DNA of 64,000 bases, taken from positions 62,001 to 126,000 of the forward strand of contig JASCOD010000005.1 in the NCBI GenBank assembly GCA_029959615.1, written 5' to 3'. The notes under the pieces were generated by a model, which was not told where the DNA came from, did not search any database, and saw only the letters and a list, made by a program, of their open reading frames with translations. Made by a program: the position numbers and the translations under genes. Of this stretch, positions 1 through 9,124 are shown piece by piece (positions within the stretch are counted from its first letter, which is position 1; the number at the start of each line of letters is the position of its first letter). This DNA is from Flavobacteriaceae bacterium PS02338 (GTDB lineage: Bacteria; Bacteroidota; Bacteroidia; Sphingobacteriales; Sphingobacteriaceae).

Positions 1-2646
1 AAACAAATTGTACGTTCTGTGGTAATTGCTGAAGATGGGCTGATTTATACCGGAGGTTTTGGAGAATTTGGTTACTGGTCTTATCAAGATAAAAGATTAG
101 TATATACTTCGTTAGTTAAACTATTGCCTAAATCTGTTAAACTAACTGGGGAAGTTTGGAAGATTTATGCCTTAGGTAAAAAGATTTATTTCCAAACTTT
201 TTCAAATATCTTCATTTACGAAAACAAAAAAATCGATGTTATTAAACCACTTAACAATCTGCTATTTCTACACAAAGTGGATAACAGATTTTTTGCCGAA
301 GTATTGGACCATGGACTTTTTGAGTTAAAAGGGAATCAGCTAATCAAACTAACCGGAAGCGAAATTTTAGGCAGAACGGGTATTCTCTCCATTCTTCCAT
401 TTAAAAACAACCAATTGTTAATTGGCACAAGTAAAAATGGACTTTTCACCTTCGACGGCACTAACTTTTCAACGTTTAACAACGAGGCAAACTGGTATCT
501 AAAGACATTTCAGCTGAATAATGGCGCAAAAGTATTGAGCAAATATTATGCTTTCGGAACCATCTTAAATGGTGTGGTCATCATCGATGAAAACGGAACA
601 GTTATACAGACCATCAACAAAACAAGCGGCTTACAGAATAACACCGTGTTAAGCCTCTACAACGATAATGAAAATAATCTTTGGGCTGGATTAGACAATG
701 GCATAGATCGCATTGAGCTTAACTCTCCCTTGTCTTTTTATTTCGACAAAGGTGGTAAATTCGGAACCATATATTCGAGTTTAATTGCTGGCGGCAAAAT
801 ATATTTAGGAACGAACCAAGGACTGTTTTATGGAAATTGGAGTAATAATGCCGCAAGCAATTTCGATTTTAAGTTGATTCCCAACTCACAAGGACAAGTT
901 TGGGATCTCTCCAAAATCGATGATCAGATATTTTGCGGGCATAATGAAGGTACGTTCTCCGTTATTGGCGATAGGATTGAGAAATTATCTATTATTAATG
1001 GCGGCTGGACATTAAAGAAGTTACCTTCCAACCCTAATTATTTAATACAGGGAACTTACACCGGACTCGCCGTTTATCAAAAAAATGGTTCAGGAAATTG
1101 GACTTTAAGCCATAGAATAGAAGGTTTCGGAGAACCTTCCAGATACGTAGAGCAAGATCATAAAGGTAATATTTGGGTAAGCCACGCCTATAAGGGGCTC
1201 TATCGTATCTCGTTAAGTGCCGATCTAAAAAAAGCGACAACCATACAGTATTACGACGAAAAAAATGGGTTACCTAGCAGCTTCAACATCAATACTTTTA
1301 ACCTAGAAAATCGAGTGGTATTTTCGTCCGATTCTGGCTTTTATGTTTACGACGACATTAGTAATCGCTTTAGTAAATATCATACTTTGAATAATAAATT
1401 AGGAGGTTTTGATTCTTCCAATAAAATTATCAAAGCGACCAATAATAGATATTGGTTCATTAGTCAAGGCAGAATGAGCCTAGCCAATTTTAGTGAAGTT
1501 GGAAAAATCTCTATCGACTCTAATCGCTTCAGCATCTTGGATGGACGAATGGTACAATACTATGAAAACATTAGTCAAATTAGCAATAATATCTATTTAA
1601 TTAGTGTTGATGATGGTTTTGCGATTTATAACAATGCATTTGTGAGCTCCATTAAATCGCCAATAAAATTACCCCATGTATTAATTGGCAAAATTGAGGA
1701 CATCACAGATAGATATAGTTTGATCACGGAAAATGGTGATAGCGAAAAAGAGATAGAAATCCCATATTCTAGAAATAGCATTAGAATTTCCTTTGCACTA
1801 CCATATTACAGACTATCAAAAATTAAATTTCAATACTTTTTAGAGGAATATTCCAAACAGTGGTCGGAGTGGAATACTGCCAGTCAGAAAGATTTCACCA
1901 ACTTAACCAATGGTTCTTATACATTTAAAGTAAGAGCGAAGATTGATGAACATATCATTAGCGAAACTAGTGGTGTAAAAATCATCATACTTGCACCTTG
2001 GTATGCTAACAATTGGGCTTGGGCATTTTATTTTATCTGCATTATTATTGGTTTAATAATAGGCAAACAAATTTATGAGGCGAAGCTGAAAAGAGATCAA
2101 CAAAAAATAGCTGACAGACTACAACAAGAAAAAGAAGCTTTTCTAAAAAAAGAAGCAGAGGCTACAGAAAAGCAAATTAGTAAAATACAGACCGAGAAAT
2201 TACAAACAGAACTTGCTGGAAAAAGCAGAGAATTAGCCAACTCGGCAATGAGTTTAGTTTACAAGAACGAACTTCTACAAAAAATTAGTCAGGAGTTAAC
2301 CAAACTAAAAGAGAATAAAGAGAACAAACTTCAAGATGATCAGCTTCGCAAAATCCAAAAGATCATTGATGATGGGATGAACGATGAACGCGATTGGAAT
2401 TTGTTCGAAAATAGTTTTAATGAGGCTCACGAAAGCTTCTTCAAAAAATTGAAAGCTAATCATCCAGATCTCGTTCCAAATGATCTCAAATTGTGTGCTT
2501 ATCTACGTATGAATATGAGTAGTAAAGAGATGGCTTCACTTTTAAATATCTCCGTGAGAGGCGTTGAAATTCGTCGCTATCGCCTGCGTAAAAAATTAGC
2601 AGTGCCTCACGATAAGAACTTAACTGAATTTCTTATAGAATTATAG
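1..2646 (+). CDS. Propeller/Y_Y_Y membrane sensor with LuxR-type HTH (5' partial)
   Basis: The frame is open to the left edge, so the start lies outside the window; 881 residues are visible. Many short repeats ending in patterns such as LWAGLDNGIDRI and IWVSHAYKGLYRI look like two-component-regulator propeller blades. A Y_Y_Y module lies near visible residues 600-660 (around KQWSEWN), followed by one membrane helix at about 672-690 and a charged coiled coil at about 694-777. The C-terminal 60 residues form a LuxR/GerE-like helix-turn-helix (LKLCAYLRMNMSSKEMASLL). No histidine kinase or receiver domain is visible, so this is not a hybrid two-component system. It probably senses a sugar in the periplasm and regulates the SusC/D locus that starts 256 bp downstream. 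Direct membrane-to-DNA signalling is inference. Confidence 0.88.
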   Translation, partial: KQIVRSVVIAEDGLIYTGGFGEFGYWSYQDKRLVYTSLVKLLPKSVKLTGEVWKIYALGKKIYFQTFSNIFIYENKKIDVIKPLNNLLFLHKVDNRFFAEVLDHGLFELKGNQLIKLTGSEILGRTGILSILPFKNNQLLIGTSKNGLFTFDGTNFSTFNNEANWYLKTFQLNNGAKVLSKYYAFGTILNGVVIIDENGTVIQTINKTSGLQNNTVLSLYNDNENNLWAGLDNGIDRIELNSPLSFYFDKGGKFGTIYSSLIAGGKIYLGTNQGLFYGNWSNNAASNFDFKLIPNSQGQVWDLSKIDDQIFCGHNEGTFSVIGDRIEKLSIINGGWTLKKLPSNPNYLIQGTYTGLAVYQKNGSGNWTLSHRIEGFGEPSRYVEQDHKGNIWVSHAYKGLYRISLSADLKKATTIQYYDEKNGLPSSFNINTFNLENRVVFSSDSGFYVYDDISNRFSKYHTLNNKLGGFDSSNKIIKATNNRYWFISQGRMSLANFSEVGKISIDSNRFSILDGRMVQYYENISQISNNIYLISVDDGFAIYNNAFVSSIKSPIKLPHVLIGKIEDITDRYSLITENGDSEKEIEIPYSRNSIRISFALPYYRLSKIKFQYFLEEYSKQWSEWNTASQKDFTNLTNGSYTFKVRAKIDEHIISETSGVKIIILAPWYANNWAWAFYFICIIIGLIIGKQIYEAKLKRDQQKIADRLQQEKEAFLKKEAEATEKQISKIQTEKLQTELAGKSRELANSAMSLVYKNELLQKISQELTKLKENKENKLQDDQLRKIQKIIDDGMNDERDWNLFENSFNEAHESFFKKLKANHPDLVPNDLKLCAYLRMNMSSKEMASLLNISVRGVEIRRYRLRKKLAVPHDKNLTEFLIEL

Positions 2647-2902
2647 CACTACATCATTACCTCTCAAATTTGTTTTACGAAACAATACATCAAATGTAAG
2701 TAGACCATTTTTGTAGTAGTATCATTTTCTTAACTTAAACTACAAAAACCACTATTTTATCAATAAAAACAGATATAAAATCTTAATTGAGATAGTTACA
2801 AAACTACTCTTGATGTAGTAATGTGCAAGTAAATTGAATTGTTCATACCAAACAAAACCCCAACATTCGTGTATTCAAATAATCAAATATTAAAACAACG
2901 GT
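2647..2902 (+). promoter_or_regulatory. Leader of the PUL with repeated TGTAGT/ACTACA half-sites
   Basis: This 256-bp spacer lies between the sensor gene and susC. A perfect 10-bp inverted repeat TTTTTGTAGT / ACTACAAAAA occupies 2708-2717 and 2739-2748. A second, smaller dyad ACTAC-N7-GTAGT lies at 2803-2819. The hexamer TGTAGT or its complement-like form occurs four times, which would fit a dimeric regulator such as the upstream LuxR-type sensor. I could not identify a convincing TAnnTTTG promoter element here. The binding role is inference. Confidence 0.4.
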
Positions 2903-5900
2903 ATGAAAAAAATCTTTACAGAACTCTCTGTATTAGCCTGTTTTTGTTTGCTTTTATTATCAGACATTGCCTTTGCCCAAAATGTTACAGTAAAAGGTAC
3001 AGTTAGTGATGATCAGAATTTACCCATCCCTGGTGTAAGTATAGTAATCAAAGGCACATCTAACGGAGTACAAACAGATCCGAATGGAAATTATACGATC
3101 AGTGTTCCAGGAAATGGAACGTTAGTATTTTCATCTATAGGCTTCAATAACCAAGAAATTCTGATAAGTGGCAGAACAAGCATTAATGTAAAATTGCTTC
3201 CTTCTACCAACGACCTACAGCAAGTTGTTGTAGTTGGTTATGGTACACAAAGGAAAAGGGATTTAACCGGAGCCATCACTTCTATAAAGGGCGAAGAAAT
3301 AGAGAAACTACCTAACATTAATCCAATTTCTTCTTTACAGGGAAAGGTTGCGGGTTTAACAATCGTAAATAGTGGTTCGCCTGGCACTGCGCCAACTGTA
3401 AGAATTAGGGGTGTTAATAGTACTAATGGAGCTGCACCTGTATATGTAGTAGATGGTGTTATACAAGATAACATCGACTATCTAAACGCTGCAGATATAG
3501 AAACCATAGATGTATTAAAAGATCCTTCGTCTATTGCTATTTTTGGTATTAGAGGTGGTAATGGAGTAATCGCTGTGACAACCAAGAGAGCTGCTAAAGG
3601 TCAAACTAGAGTTGCCTACCAGGGATCTGTAGGCGTTCAAAAAGTATTGAATACCATTGATGTTACAGATGCTGAAGGATTTAAAAAACTGTTTAATTCA
3701 CAATTGGCAAACAATAATGCAGCTGAATTTGATTATACAAACTACACTGCTAATACCAATTGGCAAGACCTTATTTTAAGAACTGCGGCCCAAACGAATC
3801 ATAGTCTAAATATTTCTAATAGTGGTGAAAAATCTACCACTCTAGTTAATTTAGGTTACAACAATCAAGAAGGAGTGGTTAAGTATGGCCAATTTCGTCG
3901 TTTTGTAGCAAGAGTTAATGAAGAAATTAGGATTAATAACAATATCAAACTAGGTGCAGATATTACAGGTAGCCACTATAACTCTCAAGGTTCTGGCGTT
4001 AGTTTAAATAGTGCGCTTTGGTCCGCTCCGATAGTTCCAGTTCAGTTCAACGAAAACACTTATTATTCAATGCCATCTTTTCAACGTGCACAAGTGGGCA
4101 ATCCAATTGAGGCAATGAATAGAACTAGAGGAAATGCAATCAATAAAGGTTACAGAGTGGTAGGTAACTTATTTGCAGAAATCACTTTCCTTAAGCAGTT
4201 TAAACTACGTTCTACTTTGTACACAGACTTAAGTTTTAATGGAAGTAGAGGTTATACACCTATGCCGAATTATTTTATCAATTTAGGTGAGAATGGCGTT
4301 GCAACCGAAACTACAATTAACCAAAATGGACGTACTAGTGTTAGACAAAGTCAAGATGAATACAGAAAATTTCAACAAGACCATACACTTAGTTATGAAA
4401 AGTTAATTAATAAAGATCACCGTATAAATGCTGTTATTGGTTTTACATCGCTCTATGAAGGTAGCACCCGTCTCAGCGGTAATAGAACAGATACTGTACT
4501 TAGAATACCTAACGATCCTAGATTTTGGTATATAGGTACTGTAGATGCCATCATGCCGGGAAATTATGACGGTGGTGGTGCCGAAAATGCGGTGCTAGGA
4601 TACTTAGGTCGTTTCAGTTACGCATATAAAGATAGATATTTAGTTAACGCTTCTATTAGGAGAGATGGATCTTCAAGGATCAGTCCCGCAAATAGATATA
4701 GAACCTTTGGTGCCCTTGGCTTAGGCTGGGTTGTTTCTGAAGAAAACTTCTTTGCTAACGTCAAAGGCATTGACTTTTTAAAGTTGAGAGCGTCTTGGGG
4801 TACAGTAGGAAACACAAATGGGTTAGGTAGAAATTATTTTGAGCCAAATTTGGTACAAAGTGGTGTTGGCGTATTTGGAGAAAACATATACACATCTGTT
4901 TCACCAGCATTCTTACCAGATCCAAATTTGAAGTGGGAAACTACTAGAGGTATCGATTTAGGTTTAGATGTAAGAGCTTTCAATAACAGATTTACTGCGG
5001 AGGTAGATGTTTATGATAGAAAAACAGTTGATATCATTTCTAGAATCACACTACCAGGATCGTCTGGAAATGTCACTTATTTCACCAACCTAGGTACTAT
5101 TTCGAACCGAGGCGTGGAAGTTGCTTTGGGATGGAATAATAAAATAGGTCAAGACTTTACATTTAGCGTTTCCCCTAACTTTAGCTATAATAAAAACAAA
5201 GTAGAATCATTAGGTAATGATTTTAATTTTACGCTTACTGGAAATGGAGGAGTAAATAGAACAATTAGTGGAGAATCAATTGGACATTTTTACGGTTTTA
5301 GGCAAGTTGGTATTTATCAATCAATTGCTGACATCGAAAACAGACCATCGTTCTCAAATTCACTTCCTGGTGACATTGCATATGCCGATTTAAATGGTGA
5401 CGGCGCAATTACACAAGCCGATCGCGAAATTTTAGGTTCACCTATGCCAAACTGGAATTACGGCCTAAATGTATCGCTAGCCTACAAAGGATTTGATTTA
5501 CTATTGCAAGGTCAAGGAGTAGCAGGAAACTACATTTACACACAACGTAGAACTGGCAGGTTTGCTATATTAAATTATGAAAGTAACCGCCTAAATGCCT
5601 GGACTGCACCTGGAACATCTAACGTTGAGCCAATCATAGAAAATTCAAGAGCTAACAACTATGAGTTTAGCACTTATTTCTTAGAGCCGGGTGATTACTT
5701 CAGATTAAGAACAGTTCAAATTGGCTATAATCTCAACAAAAACCTTTTATCTAAAATTTCTTTAAAGGGGTTAAGGCTGTATTTAAGTGGTCAAAATTTG
5801 AAAACCTGGTCTAAAACCACTGGCTATTCTCCTGAAGTTCCTCTCGGCATACTTGATGGAGGTGCAGACAATGGTGTTTATCCATTACCAGCTATCTATA

Positions 5901-5926
5901 CTTTTGGCATCAATGCTACATTTTAA
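2903..5926 (+). CDS. SusC/RagA-family TonB-linked outer-membrane transporter
   Basis: The 1007-residue protein has a Sec signal peptide ending near residue 25 (FAQ). A carboxypeptidase-D-like regulatory domain (about 26-110) and a TonB plug (about 120-235, with VYVVDG and GGNGVIAVTTK typical of SusC) precede a long beta-barrel. Known SusC proteins pair with a surface SusD lipoprotein and import oligosaccharides with TonB energy. The SusD gene follows after 26 bp, and glycosidase genes lie downstream. It has no N-terminal STN domain, unlike the receptor at 18.6 kb, which fits control by the upstream sensor rather than by an anti-sigma factor. The substrate is inferred from the neighbouring GH144/GH3 enzymes to be a beta-glucan. 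Confidence 0.95.
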   Translation: MKKIFTELSVLACFCLLLLSDIAFAQNVTVKGTVSDDQNLPIPGVSIVIKGTSNGVQTDPNGNYTISVPGNGTLVFSSIGFNNQEILISGRTSINVKLLPSTNDLQQVVVVGYGTQRKRDLTGAITSIKGEEIEKLPNINPISSLQGKVAGLTIVNSGSPGTAPTVRIRGVNSTNGAAPVYVVDGVIQDNIDYLNAADIETIDVLKDPSSIAIFGIRGGNGVIAVTTKRAAKGQTRVAYQGSVGVQKVLNTIDVTDAEGFKKLFNSQLANNNAAEFDYTNYTANTNWQDLILRTAAQTNHSLNISNSGEKSTTLVNLGYNNQEGVVKYGQFRRFVARVNEEIRINNNIKLGADITGSHYNSQGSGVSLNSALWSAPIVPVQFNENTYYSMPSFQRAQVGNPIEAMNRTRGNAINKGYRVVGNLFAEITFLKQFKLRSTLYTDLSFNGSRGYTPMPNYFINLGENGVATETTINQNGRTSVRQSQDEYRKFQQDHTLSYEKLINKDHRINAVIGFTSLYEGSTRLSGNRTDTVLRIPNDPRFWYIGTVDAIMPGNYDGGGAENAVLGYLGRFSYAYKDRYLVNASIRRDGSSRISPANRYRTFGALGLGWVVSEENFFANVKGIDFLKLRASWGTVGNTNGLGRNYFEPNLVQSGVGVFGENIYTSVSPAFLPDPNLKWETTRGIDLGLDVRAFNNRFTAEVDVYDRKTVDIISRITLPGSSGNVTYFTNLGTISNRGVEVALGWNNKIGQDFTFSVSPNFSYNKNKVESLGNDFNFTLTGNGGVNRTISGESIGHFYGFRQVGIYQSIADIENRPSFSNSLPGDIAYADLNGDGAITQADREILGSPMPNWNYGLNVSLAYKGFDLLLQGQGVAGNYIYTQRRTGRFAILNYESNRLNAWTAPGTSNVEPIIENSRANNYEFSTYFLEPGDYFRLRTVQIGYNLNKNLLSKISLKGLRLYLSGQNLKTWSKTTGYSPEVPLGILDGGADNGVYPLPAIYTFGINATF

Positions 5927-5952
5927 TTAAGAACATTTAATCATTACAGAAA

Positions 5953-7482
5953 ATGAAAACATATAAGAAGTTATCATTTGTAAAATTTACTACAGCGATA
6001 GTGTTAAGTACATCGATACTGGTAGCTTGCAGTAAAGATTTTTTAGATCGTCCGGCACAGGGCGAATATACAGAAGGCACGTATCCTTATTCACCAGGCT
6101 CTGGTGCTTTTGATGCAGTAATATTTGATGCGTATAGTGGGCTACGTTTGTATGGCGTTCACTCTGCTGGTTTTCATGCTGGTACAAGCGTAAGAAGCGA
6201 TGATGCCGACAAAGGAAGTTTTGACTCTGATGGTGCTAATACCAGACAGTTTGATGATTTCACTTTAACCTCAACCAACGGGCTAACAAATGGTATGTGG
6301 TTGGACCATTACACCGTAATTAATCGCTGTAATATCATTTTAGATAAAATTAAGAAAGATCAAAGCCCTTTAACGCCAGAAGCTACAAAAATAAGCGGCC
6401 AAGCCGAAGCAAAATTTATTAGAGCCTACGCTTATTTTATGATGGTAAGGTATTTTGGTGGAGTTCCCTTAATAGACTCCATAGCTGAAAATCAGGTCTC
6501 AATGGCCAATGTTTCAAGAAGTACAGCTGCGCAAACTTACGCCTTAATAGAAAATGATTTACAATTTGCAGCTACACACTTACCAGTAAGCTGGGAGAGT
6601 AAATTTATTGGTAGAGCAACAAGAGGAGCTGCAAATGGCTTACTAGCGAAGGTTTATCTTACACAAAAGAAATGGGAAGCTGCAAAAAATGTGGCAAACT
6701 TAGTTATCCAATCTGGTCAGTACAATATGTCTACCCCTTATAACACCATTTTTGGTGAAGCTGGAGAAAACTCAAAGGAATCTGTTTTCGAAGTACAGGC
6801 TACAGCAACAGCTTCTGAACCCACCAGATATGGTGTTCAATATGCACAAAACCAAGGAGTGAGAGGAACAGGAATATGGAACTTAGGTAATGGCTTTAAT
6901 AATCCCAGTACAGCACTCGAAGCTGCTTATGAAACAGGAGACCCTCGTAAAGCCAGGACAATTTTATATTCAGGAGGAACATCTGTTTACAACGAGGCTG
7001 TTCCTGCAGGTTTAACAAATCCAAGATATAACCACAAGGCGCTAAGTAGCCCCGCTTATAGAGCTATGTATTTAAGTAACGCTGGTTACTGGATGAATGT
7101 AAGGATACTTAGATACGCAGATGTACTCTTGATGTTTGCAGAAGCTGCAAACGAAATTGGTGGGCCAGAAAACATTCAACAGGCCTTGGAAAAATTAGAG
7201 ATGGTAAGAGCTAGAGCTAGAAACGGAAATAATGCGATTTTACCTCCAGTAACTACAACGGATCAAGAAGATTTAAGGCAGGCTATAAGACACGAAAGAA
7301 GAATTGAGCTAGCTATGGAGCATGAGCGTTTCTTCGACTTGGTTAGATGGGGTATTGCTGGCCCAGTGCTACGTGCAGCCGGCAAAAATTTTGTCGATGG
7401 ACGAGACGAACTAACACCTATACCACAGGCACAAATAGATATTAGTAAAGGTAAAATCACTCAAAATCCATTCTTTAATTAA
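5953..7482 (+). CDS. SusD/RagB-family nutrient-binding lipoprotein
   Basis: The protein has 509 residues and a lipoprotein signal with the lipobox cysteine at residue 26 (SILVAC). The family pattern is clear: an N-terminal tetratricopeptide-like part with AEAKFIRAYAYFMMVRYFGGVPL, and a C-terminal RHERRIELAMEHERFFDLVRWG block. SusD proteins form the lid over the SusC barrel and bind glycan at the cell surface. The gene sits 26 bp after susC and 11 bp before a DUF4886 lipoprotein gene, so all three should be cotranscribed. The exact ligand cannot be read from the sequence. Confidence 0.95.
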   Translation: MKTYKKLSFVKFTTAIVLSTSILVACSKDFLDRPAQGEYTEGTYPYSPGSGAFDAVIFDAYSGLRLYGVHSAGFHAGTSVRSDDADKGSFDSDGANTRQFDDFTLTSTNGLTNGMWLDHYTVINRCNIILDKIKKDQSPLTPEATKISGQAEAKFIRAYAYFMMVRYFGGVPLIDSIAENQVSMANVSRSTAAQTYALIENDLQFAATHLPVSWESKFIGRATRGAANGLLAKVYLTQKKWEAAKNVANLVIQSGQYNMSTPYNTIFGEAGENSKESVFEVQATATASEPTRYGVQYAQNQGVRGTGIWNLGNGFNNPSTALEAAYETGDPRKARTILYSGGTSVYNEAVPAGLTNPRYNHKALSSPAYRAMYLSNAGYWMNVRILRYADVLLMFAEAANEIGGPENIQQALEKLEMVRARARNGNNAILPPVTTTDQEDLRQAIRHERRIELAMEHERFFDLVRWGIAGPVLRAAGKNFVDGRDELTPIPQAQIDISKGKITQNPFFN

Positions 7483-7493
7483 ACTTACTAACC

Positions 7494-8996
7494 ATGAAAA
7501 ATTGGATTAAAATATTTGGCATACATAGTTTAAAACTACTTTCGTTATGCTTCATTGTACTCATCAACTCATGCGCTAAGGATGGAAATCCTAACAACCT
7601 TCAGGATGCTGATCCTTCTAAATATGAGAGACCAGCCAATCCTGGTGTGATTAAAATTTTAGCCATAGGAAATAGCTTTTCGGAAGATGCTATAGAGACA
7701 CATTTGTACGATTTAGCAAAAGAAAAAGGCATCAAGGTCATCATAGGCAATTTATATATTGGCGGAGCTTCACTTGCGAACCATAAAGCAAATGCAGATA
7801 GAAACATTCCAATTTATGACTACCGTAAAATAAGTACGGACGGCACAAAAAAAAATTGGATAAAAACATCCATTGATATTGCTGTCAAAGACGAGCAATG
7901 GGACTATATCAGCTTTCAACAAGTAAGTCAAAACTCTGGACAACTAGAAACCGTACAAGCTTCGTTACCAGGCTTGTTTAATTATGTAAAAACTAAAACA
8001 TCCAATCCAAGTGTGAAATATGCCTACCATCAAACTTGGGCCTATGCACCGAACACTACCAATACCGGCTTTGCAAACTACGGAAATAATCAAACCACCA
8101 TGTATAATGCGATAGCCAATGTTTCTAAAAACATTGAGCCGATTATAGCGGGTAGTATCATTGTTCCAGCTGGTACTGCTATTCAAAATGCAAGAACTAG
8201 CGTATTGGGTGAAAGTTACAACGTTACTGATGGTTACCACTTAAATGCATTTGGAAAATACATTGCAGCATGTACCTGGTTCGAGAAAATATTTGGTCAA
8301 TCTGTTGTGGGCAACAACTATAATGGTGGCTTTTCTGCTTTTGAGGTATTGGTGGCACAAAATGCGGCTCACCTAGCCGTACTTAAGCCTTATGAAGTAA
8401 CTTCTATGGTATCTTATGAAGCACAACCTATTCCATTAGTCGATCCAGTATTGGTTGATTTTGGTAATGCTACTCCGTCTCCTACCTGGAATCAAATGAG
8501 CGGTTTTACTGTAGGTAGTAAAATCAATTTGAAGGATACTAAAAACGTATTTGTTGGTATGTCACTAACGATAACAGAACGTTTTAACAACATCAACGCA
8601 AACGGTTCTATTGGTACTACTACACCTTTAAATATGCCCGACAACGTATCTGCCCGTAATTTTTATGGTAATGCAAGAGGTCCATTATTTAATGGTATCG
8701 TTACCCCGAGAGGAGTTATCGAAGTTGCTGGCTTACTACCAACATTAAACTATAGTTTCAGCTTCTTTGGTTCTAGAGATGCTACGGACAATAGAGAGAC
8801 TTTATATACCGTAAGTGGAACTAATTCTGGCTCTGCTAGCCTTAATCCTTCTTCAAATAAAACTCAAATTGCTACGGTGCAAAATATCAGACCAAATGGA
8901 GAAGGCAAAATTACTATTTCTGTTACCGCTGGACCTAATAATCCCTCTTCTAATGGATGGTTTTACTTGAATGCAGCAAAAATAACTTCTAATTAG
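7494..8996 (+). CDS. DUF4886 SGNH-hydrolase-like lipoprotein with extra C-terminal module
   Basis: The 500-residue protein has a lipobox cysteine at residue 27 (LINSC). Residues about 52-290 match the DUF4886 SGNH-like fold. The block I motif ILAIGNSFSEDA has the likely nucleophile at Ser61, and a late DGYHLN motif supplies an Asp/His pair. The last 200 residues (starting near PVLVDFGN) form a separate glycine- and serine-rich, probably beta-sheet module that I cannot name. The gene is 11 bp after susD. SGNH enzymes often remove acyl groups from glycans, so this protein may deacylate the substrate at the cell surface. That role is inference. Confidence 0.78.
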   Translation: MKNWIKIFGIHSLKLLSLCFIVLINSCAKDGNPNNLQDADPSKYERPANPGVIKILAIGNSFSEDAIETHLYDLAKEKGIKVIIGNLYIGGASLANHKANADRNIPIYDYRKISTDGTKKNWIKTSIDIAVKDEQWDYISFQQVSQNSGQLETVQASLPGLFNYVKTKTSNPSVKYAYHQTWAYAPNTTNTGFANYGNNQTTMYNAIANVSKNIEPIIAGSIIVPAGTAIQNARTSVLGESYNVTDGYHLNAFGKYIAACTWFEKIFGQSVVGNNYNGGFSAFEVLVAQNAAHLAVLKPYEVTSMVSYEAQPIPLVDPVLVDFGNATPSPTWNQMSGFTVGSKINLKDTKNVFVGMSLTITERFNNINANGSIGTTTPLNMPDNVSARNFYGNARGPLFNGIVTPRGVIEVAGLLPTLNYSFSFFGSRDATDNRETLYTVSGTNSGSASLNPSSNKTQIATVQNIRPNGEGKITISVTAGPNNPSSNGWFYLNAAKITSN

Positions 8997-9014
8997 TTAA
9001 TACTAATTTATTAA

Positions 9015-9054
9015 TAGTCACCACTTCGTATCAATACGTAGCGGTGGCTATTTT
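9015..9054 (+). terminator. Hairpin between susCD-DUF4886 and the glucanase gene
   Basis: A long hairpin runs from TAGTCACCACT (9015-9025) to AGCGGTGGCTA (9040-9050). Two G-U pairs are needed, and an inner CGTAT/ATACG stem extends it. TTTT follows at once. It sits in the 128-bp gap after the DUF4886 gene and could act as a partial terminator or as a processing or stability element that separates the transporter genes from the enzyme genes. Confidence 0.55.
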
Positions 9055-9124
9055 ACGAATATCACGTTATATTAATTAAGTTTTTCAAAAAATTGGCTTT
9101 TACAGCCTAAATCTATACACACAA

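Noticed and set aside
1..2646. Hybrid two-component system sensor
   Set aside because: No histidine kinase, receiver or AraC-type domain is visible after the membrane helix.
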